NCBI GenBank assembly: GCA_016208665.1
Contig: JACQXT010000203.1
Span: forward strand, 1 to 10,399
Length of the DNA stretch: 10,399 bases
Reading direction: 5' to 3'
Source of the DNA: Chitinivibrionia bacterium
GTDB lineage: Bacteria > Krumholzibacteriota > Krumholzibacteriia > WVZY01
Part shown: piece by piece, positions 6,534-10,399 of the stretch
Layout of the letters: each line of letters begins with the position of its first letter
Position numbering within the stretch: the stretch's first letter is position 1
The notes under the pieces: model-generated
What the model was told of the DNA's origin: nothing
The model's input: the letters and a program-made list of their open reading frames with translations, nothing else
Database searches by the model: none
Position numbers and translations under genes: made by a program

Positions 6534-7622
6534 TCACTCCAGTACATAGGAAAGGGCCAGAACGGTGTAGGCGGTGACCAGGTTTTTCTCCGACTCCCAC
6601 CACCGGCCGTTCCGATTGACCCAGGAACCGTCACCCTGTTGCAACGAGATCAGTTTCCGGGCCAGATCCTCCCGCCAGTTGTGGCGGTTCCCGGCGGCAT
6701 CCACCACAAAGGGCTCTCCGTAAGCCTTCAGGGCCTTGGCGAACGTATGATAGTAATAGAAAAGCCCCTGGTCTCCCATCATGGGGTTCTCATCCACCGT
6801 GTAGTGCTCCCGGACCCAGCGATTGGCCGCCTGAACCCGGGGATCGTCCTTGTCCACGTTGGCGTAAATGAAGCTCAGAAGGCCCGCATAGGTCATGCTC
6901 CCGTAGGAACGAGTCCCTCCCGCCTTACTGTTGCCCGGATAGTATACAAAGCCGCCGTCATTCACCGCCCAGGTCTGATCGTTGGATTCGCTCCGGTTCT
7001 GAGCCCGTTGAACGAACTGGATCGCCTTCTCCCAGGTGGGGGCATTGACGGGGAGGTCCGCGGACTTGAGCGCCTCCAGTGCCCACTGAAGGTTGGAAAG
7101 GTCCGGACGCTCATCCATCCCGTACCCGATCCCTCCGTAGAATTTATCCTTCCGGTCGTACCCCTCCCCCTCGTCGCTCTGGACCTTGACCAGATAGGAC
7201 TGAGCCTTCTCCACCACCTTCCGGTATTTGGGACTCCCCGATTTCCTGAGAGTCATGAGACAGACCGTGGTAGTGTAGACCTCCAATCCCTGGTCGTAGA
7301 TGGCCCCATCGGGCTTCGCCTGCCCCGCGATATACTCCAAAGGCTTCCGGATGAAGGGGCCGTCCTCCTCGCGGTATTTCCGGGGACTTTCCATGAAGGC
7401 GCCGACCGCCAGGGCGGTGATCCCCACGCTGTGGGACCAGGAGCCGTCCTTCTCCTGCTGGGACCGAAGATACTTCAATCCCCGATCCACGGCATCCTCC
7501 GCCTGTTGGCGGAGTTCCTGGGTCAGTAAAGGCTCCCGGTCCACATCCGGCGGCGCGGCCAGAACCATCCCTCCCGGAATCAGGAAGATCGCCCCCAGCC
7601 ACCCGATCATTCTCCGCATCAT
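6534..7622 (-). CDS. Secreted prenyltransferase/squalene-oxidase repeat protein
   Basis: A 362-residue protein with a signal peptide (MRRM, then a hydrophobic stretch to about residue 22, cleavage near LAA-PP). The rest is built of alpha/alpha-toroid repeats of the squalene cyclase/terpene cyclase superfamily: I count about six, starting near residues 43, 94, 138, 198, 264 and 319. Examples are GLKYLRSQQEKDGSW and KLISLQQGDGSW, the QW-like signatures. No D-x-D-D protonation motif is visible, so cyclase activity is unlikely; a binding or scaffold role in the periplasm is more plausible. Proteins of this type are often encoded near MoxR/DUF58/VWA modules. The ATG at 7622 has AAGGAGG seven bases upstream and overlaps the cytochrome stop (ATGA); a second ATG directly follows. 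Tyr/Trp/Gly-rich segments at 219-246 and 284-292 may line the toroid cavity. Confidence 0.85.
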   Translation of the reverse strand: MMRRMIGWLGAIFLIPGGMVLAAPPDVDREPLLTQELRQQAEDAVDRGLKYLRSQQEKDGSWSHSVGITALAVGAFMESPRKYREEDGPFIRKPLEYIAGQAKPDGAIYDQGLEVYTTTVCLMTLRKSGSPKYRKVVEKAQSYLVKVQSDEGEGYDRKDKFYGGIGYGMDERPDLSNLQWALEALKSADLPVNAPTWEKAIQFVQRAQNRSESNDQTWAVNDGGFVYYPGNSKAGGTRSYGSMTYAGLLSFIYANVDKDDPRVQAANRWVREHYTVDENPMMGDQGLFYYYHTFAKALKAYGEPFVVDAAGNRHNWREDLARKLISLQQGDGSWVNRNGRWWESEKNLVTAYTVLALSYVLE

Positions 7623-8575
7623 CGTATTTCCTCCTTGTGGATCTCCTTGAGCCGCTCCTCCGCCCGTTGCAACAGGAAAAGGGTCAAGACCTCGTTGTGA
7701 AATCCGGAACTTCCATCCTCCTCGATGAACTTCAAAATGCCATCGACCTCCCGGCTCCCGCTGGTGTTACCGGGACGCGGCAGCCCCTCCTGCATTTCCC
7801 GGAGCCGTTGGAGAGCCGCCCGAACCTCCTCCCGGGGAGTCCGGATGAATCGCTGGAATTCCTCCGGGCGATAGTCCTGGTGGCATTTCCGGCACCCCCG
7901 AAAATCCCCCTCCTCCCCCTCTTTTTCACGGATTACGGAAAAAAGATGGATGGGACGATCCTTTCCCTCCCCGGCAAGATGGCAGGAGGTACAGGGGACC
8001 CCAAAATGTTCGCTGGTGGCCCGGGGAACGGGAAACGCCACCTCCGCCGTGATCGATCGCGCCGAAGCCCCGTGGCATCCTTCGCACCGGGCCAAATCGG
8101 CGCTCGCCCCGGGACCATGACACCGACTGCATCGGGCCTCCCCTTTTGCCGCCGGGTAGTGGTGCTGCCCGTTTCGGTGGCAATCCAGGCACCGCGCATT
8201 GTCCCGGAGGGGATGAAGCGCATGGTCAAAGCTCAGGACCCTCCGGGACCAGTCGGGGTCTTCCCGTTTGTGACAGGAAACGCAAAATTGCTGGTCGAAA
8301 TGGAACTTCACGTCGGCGGGAAAGGTCTGCGGACGTTCCCGGATCCATCGCCAGACCCCCTTGACCTTCTGGGAGAAGGGGGGACGGTGACAATCCTGAC
8401 AGCGAAGGTTCCGGTGTTCCCCAGTCCGCCAGCTCTGATAAGAGGCCTCCATCAGGTGGCAGGAACGGCAAAAATCCGGGCTGACTCGTGAGGCATAATA
8501 GGCCCCTCCCCCGGCGACCCCGCCTAAAACCCCGGCTCCAAGAAGAACCATGGCCAGAAAGAATCGCCATCTCAC
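7619..8575 (-). CDS. Membrane-anchored octaheme c-type cytochrome, NapC/NrfH-like N-terminus
   Basis: A 318-residue protein with one N-terminal membrane anchor (about residues 4-28) and eight CXXCH heme motifs, starting at C36, C59, C98, C129, C149, C164, C195 and C228. The opening layout (helix, SPDFCRSCHLM, then RCQDCHRPP 20 residues on) resembles NapC/NirT/NrfH quinol dehydrogenases, which take electrons from menaquinol or ubiquinol and pass them to periplasmic reductases. The further hemes extend the wire, and extra histidines (for example H118, H121, H138-139, H190, H210) could be axial ligands. Residues 240-318 carry no heme motif and form a charged, helical tail. The start is GTG at 8575, with GAGGAGG five bases upstream, overlapping the permease stop as GTGA. 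No terminal reductase is visible in the window, so the electron acceptor is unknown. It needs a cytochrome c maturation system encoded elsewhere. Confidence 0.9.
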   Translation of the reverse strand: MRWRFFLAMVLLGAGVLGGVAGGGAYYASRVSPDFCRSCHLMEASYQSWRTGEHRNLRCQDCHRPPFSQKVKGVWRWIRERPQTFPADVKFHFDQQFCVSCHKREDPDWSRRVLSFDHALHPLRDNARCLDCHRNGQHHYPAAKGEARCSRCHGPGASADLARCEGCHGASARSITAEVAFPVPRATSEHFGVPCTSCHLAGEGKDRPIHLFSVIREKEGEEGDFRGCRKCHQDYRPEEFQRFIRTPREEVRAALQRLREMQEGLPRPGNTSGSREVDGILKFIEEDGSSGFHNEVLTLFLLQRAEERLKEIHKEEIR

Positions 8576-9387
8576 CGAAGCCTCCTCGCCCGCCCCTGAA
8601 ACCCCAACCCCAAAAAAAAGACCGCCAGGACCCCGTGGAAGATTGAAACCGCATACCAGGCCGGATAATCGAATCGGTACATCCCCACGGGGCTGATCTC
8701 ATAAAGCCATCCCCGCCGCATCAGATCCAGGTCGAAGGAGGAGGCAATGCCGATAAACCCGTTGGTCACCATCAGCCCCTCGATCAGGCGTCCGGGATCG
8801 GAAAGCGGATCCAGAAAAGGACCCGCCAGGAGGATCTGCCCCGCCAGAAGAAAGACCAGGGGATAGGAAACCGCGAGGCTGAGCCCCCGATCCCGAAGAA
8901 GAATCCCCACGCCGAAGCCCAGCGCCGAAAGCCCTCCCGCCACCCCAAGGAGGGTCAAACGGCTCGCGGCCACCCCTTTCAGGGAGAGACCCAGTGTCGA
9001 CAGGAAGAGATACGGAAGGGAAAAGATCCCCAGAAGGAAGAGGAGAACCCCCAGGACGAAAAACCATCGGGAGAGATAGAAAAAAGCGGCCCGCGGGGCC
9101 AGGATCCGGAGCAGATCCTCCTCCCGGCGCTGGATGGAGGTTGCGGCGACCACCCCCAGAAAGGGGGCCAGGAAAAAGAAGATCGCCCCTTCCGCGAACG
9201 CCGTGTTGACGGCCCACTGCCGGGATAGATATTCGGGATCCGCCCCCCGGGAGACCGACTCCTCCCGGAGATCGATGAGCCAAGCCAAGAGAAGGAGAAC
9301 GGACGGGAGGGCGATCCCCGTCACGAGCCGGACCAGGGTCCGGTTTCTCCGATACTCGCCACGGATGAGGGAAAGGAAGGGGAACAT
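8572..9387 (-). CDS. ABC-2 type transporter permease
   Basis: A 271-residue integral membrane protein with about six helices (roughly 20-39, 64-84, 106-131, 143-164, 169-190, 246-264). The cytoplasmic loop TSIQRREEDLLRILAPR (83-99) before helix 3 resembles the loop through which ABC-2 permeases contact their ATPase. The open frame extends upstream to 9618, but the ATG at 9387 is chosen because an AGAGG site lies eight bases before it, because it starts 23 bases after the YdjY stop, and because the protein begins in the usual way (FPFLSLIRGEYRRNR). Residues upstream are a shadow of the YdjY gene. Its likely ATPase partner is the frameshifted gene at 5858-6530, two genes downstream. The substrate is unknown. 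Confidence 0.85.
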   Translation of the reverse strand: MFPFLSLIRGEYRRNRTLVRLVTGIALPSVLLLLAWLIDLREESVSRGADPEYLSRQWAVNTAFAEGAIFFFLAPFLGVVAATSIQRREEDLLRILAPRAAFFYLSRWFFVLGVLLFLLGIFSLPYLFLSTLGLSLKGVAASRLTLLGVAGGLSALGFGVGILLRDRGLSLAVSYPLVFLLAGQILLAGPFLDPLSDPGRLIEGLMVTNGFIGIASSFDLDLMRRGWLYEISPVGMYRFDYPAWYAVSIFHGVLAVFFLGLGFQGRARRLR

Positions 9388-9410
9388 GCCCGGCGCCTCT
9401 TTCGACTCCC

Positions 9411-10187
9411 CTACGGCTTCACGGCCTGGATGGTCAGGGCAATGGGGGTCCCCGCCGGGGGGATCATCTTCTCGTTGGCATACAGGATCAAGTCGTCCGC
9501 CCCTTCCGGCAACGGGTTGTCGATAATGGAAGCGGGATCGTGATACGTGGCGATCAAGGAACGCTCCACCTGGGCCAGGAAGGTCCCCTCCACCTCCAGG
9601 GAACCGGAGAAGACCCAATCGGTCCGCCGCATCGGCTTGCCCGTCTCCTGATTGAACACCAGCTCTTCCCCCCGGACCCGTTTCTTCTTACCGTCTTCCG
9701 TCCATTCCACCCAGATCGCCACCCGGTCCCCCTCCGGAACCCCGGGGTCCCCCTGGTATTTCAGGTTTCTTCCGTAATTCAGGCCCATGAGGAGGAGCCC
9801 CAGTTGGAGATGAAAGGGTTCCAGGTCCAACCGCAAGACCGACTCATGGAGCTTTCCCCGGTCGGCCACGGCAAGATACTCCACAAGGCCCCGCTGCATG
9901 TTGACCACCCCCCGGACCCGGACCTGCCTGATATTCTGATCCACCGTCACGTTTCCGATCCGGAACACCCCTTCGGAGAGACGGACCACCGGAGATTCGA
10001 GCGACTCTTCCTTCGGAGGCTCCGCCGGCGGCGCCGGCATGACGGGGGGTTGGACCTCCTCACCCGGCGCCGATGCGGCGGGGAAGAGAAGAAGGGTCAA
10101 GGCGAAAAGGAGGCTTCCTCCCCGTCGGAATCTCCGCAACACCGAAAGGGATTTCCGTTGGTCGGTGCAATCATCCAGAACTCGCAT
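9411..10187 (-). CDS. Exported YdjY-like domain protein
   Basis: A 258-residue protein (243 from the alternative GTG start) with a signal peptide (basic LRRFRRGG at 17-24, hydrophobic 25-37, cleavage near 40), a Pro-rich linker (about 46-60), and a domain from about 66 to the end. The segment VVNMQRGLVEYLAVADRGKLHESVLRL (94-120) followed by PFHLQLGLLLMGLNYG (124-139) is characteristic of YdjY-domain proteins, whose biochemical role is not established. The ATG at 10187 has a full AGGAGG four bases upstream, but it overlaps the preceding gene by 91 bases and places acidic residues ahead of the signal peptide. A GTG at 10142 would give a cleaner signal peptide (LRRFRRGG directly after the start) but has little ribosome-site support. 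The stop is TAG, 23 bases before the permease. Confidence 0.7.
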   Translation of the reverse strand: MRVLDDCTDQRKSLSVLRRFRRGGSLLFALTLLLFPAASAPGEEVQPPVMPAPPAEPPKEESLESPVVRLSEGVFRIGNVTVDQNIRQVRVRGVVNMQRGLVEYLAVADRGKLHESVLRLDLEPFHLQLGLLLMGLNYGRNLKYQGDPGVPEGDRVAIWVEWTEDGKKKRVRGEELVFNQETGKPMRRTDWVFSGSLEVEGTFLAQVERSLIATYHDPASIIDNPLPEGADDLILYANEKMIPPAGTPIALTIQAVKP

Positions 10188-10399
10188 CCATCCTCCTTTC
10201 CCTGAAACAGGGGGTTGAGCGCTTCATAGTGATAACCGTGATACACCCAGGGCTGCACCCACTCGTAATGCCCGCGGAGATCCGGAAGCCCCAGACGCGC
10301 CGCCGCGCCGTAGCCGGCATACCATTCCTGGTAACGGCAAAGGCGTTTCCCCTTGGAGGCGCACCGGCTCATGGCCTCCGCCCAGGGAGTCTTCTCGCG
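10097..10399 (-). CDS. FGE/SUMF1-like (formylglycine-generating enzyme family) protein, C-terminal part
   Basis: The frame is open to the right edge, so the N-terminus is missing; 100 residues are visible, ending with TGA at 10097. With numbering from the first visible residue, the motifs fit the C-terminal half of the FGE-sulfatase fold: PWAEAMSRCASKGKRLCRYQEW (5-26) matches the W-x-x-A-x-x-x-C-x-x-x-GKRL-x-x-x-x-EW block, DLRGHYEWV (40-48) matches the D-x-x-GN-x-x-EW block, and FRCC (85-88) matches the family's terminal G-F-R-C motif. The distance between first and last blocks is shorter than usual. FGE-like domains include true sulfatase-activating enzymes and many non-catalytic or differently acting relatives; catalytic assignment is not possible from this fragment. 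The tail overlaps the start of the YdjY-like gene, implying coupling. Confidence 0.65.
   Translation of the reverse strand, partial: REKTPWAEAMSRCASKGKRLCRYQEWYAGYGAAARLGLPDLRGHYEWVQPWVYHGYHYEALNPLFQGKEDGCEFWMIAPTNGNPFRCCGDSDGEEASFSP
10192..10197 (-). promoter_or_regulatory. AGGAGG ribosome binding site before the YdjY-like ATG
   Basis: AGGAGG lies four bases ahead of the ATG at 10187, inside the coding region of the FGE-like gene, where the same bases encode GKEDG. It supports the long start but may be coincidental coding sequence. An out-of-frame ATG at 10191 directly abuts the site. Confidence 0.45.

Noticed and set aside
6139..6603. 154-residue minus-strand frame across the ATPase start
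   Set aside because: Third-frame shadow; Walker A and C-terminal motifs are in the other two frames.
10021..10040. GC palindrome resembling a terminator hairpin
   Set aside because: It lies in the Pro/Ala-rich coding linker of the YdjY-like gene and has no T-run.

Overview
The window carries one dense, fully co-directional gene block on the minus strand. Read 5'->3', it runs from the right edge (10399) to the left edge (1). Both end genes are cut by the window. Ten genes follow one another with overlaps or gaps of at most about 23 bases, so I see no room for an internal promoter or terminator. No rRNA, tRNA, CRISPR array, IS element or phage gene is visible. The DNA is GC-rich. The coding strand is strongly purine/G-biased, with GGG/GGA glycines, CGG arginines and G-runs of 7 to 9, and many long open frames on the plus strand are only shadows. 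The content (octaheme NapC/NrfH-like cytochrome, lipid-facing membrane proteins, MoxR/VWA module, periplasmic signal peptides) fits a Gram-negative-type bacterium. Similar MoxR-DUF58-BatA-VWA clusters with squalene-cyclase-like repeat proteins are familiar from Planctomycetes-like and other environmental phyla, but I cannot assign the phylum from the sequence.

Order of transcription: (1) C-terminal part of a formylglycine-generating-enzyme-like (FGE/SUMF1) protein; (2) exported YdjY-like protein; (3) ABC-2 type permease; (4) membrane-anchored octaheme c-type cytochrome; (5) secreted prenyltransferase/squalene-oxidase-repeat protein; (6) ABC ATPase, broken by a +1 frameshift that a 4-base tandem duplication explains exactly; (7) short DUF4175-like membrane protein; (8) MoxR AAA+ ATPase; (9) DUF58 protein, interrupted by an in-frame TAA; (10) BatA-like membrane protein with a degenerate VWA MIDAS; (11) VWA plus glutamine-amidotransferase-like membrane protein with an intact MIDAS, cut by the left edge. 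Counting the two edge fragments and two interrupted genes, this is eleven loci.

The 3' half (items 7-11) is the recognised MoxR/DUF58/VWA chaperone-like module, in which a MoxR ATPase is thought to act with VWA partners on protein or metal-cofactor assembly. The 5' half adds an electron-transfer protein, an ABC exporter and periplasmic repeat/YdjY proteins. Co-transcription suggests the module serves an envelope redox or transport complex; that is inference. The most notable features are two independent gene-breaking lesions in one operon (DUF58 nonsense, ABC ATPase frameshift), together with an ATPase that also lacks its catalytic Glu and switch His. The block may be decaying, may tolerate inactive partners, or may carry assembly errors.
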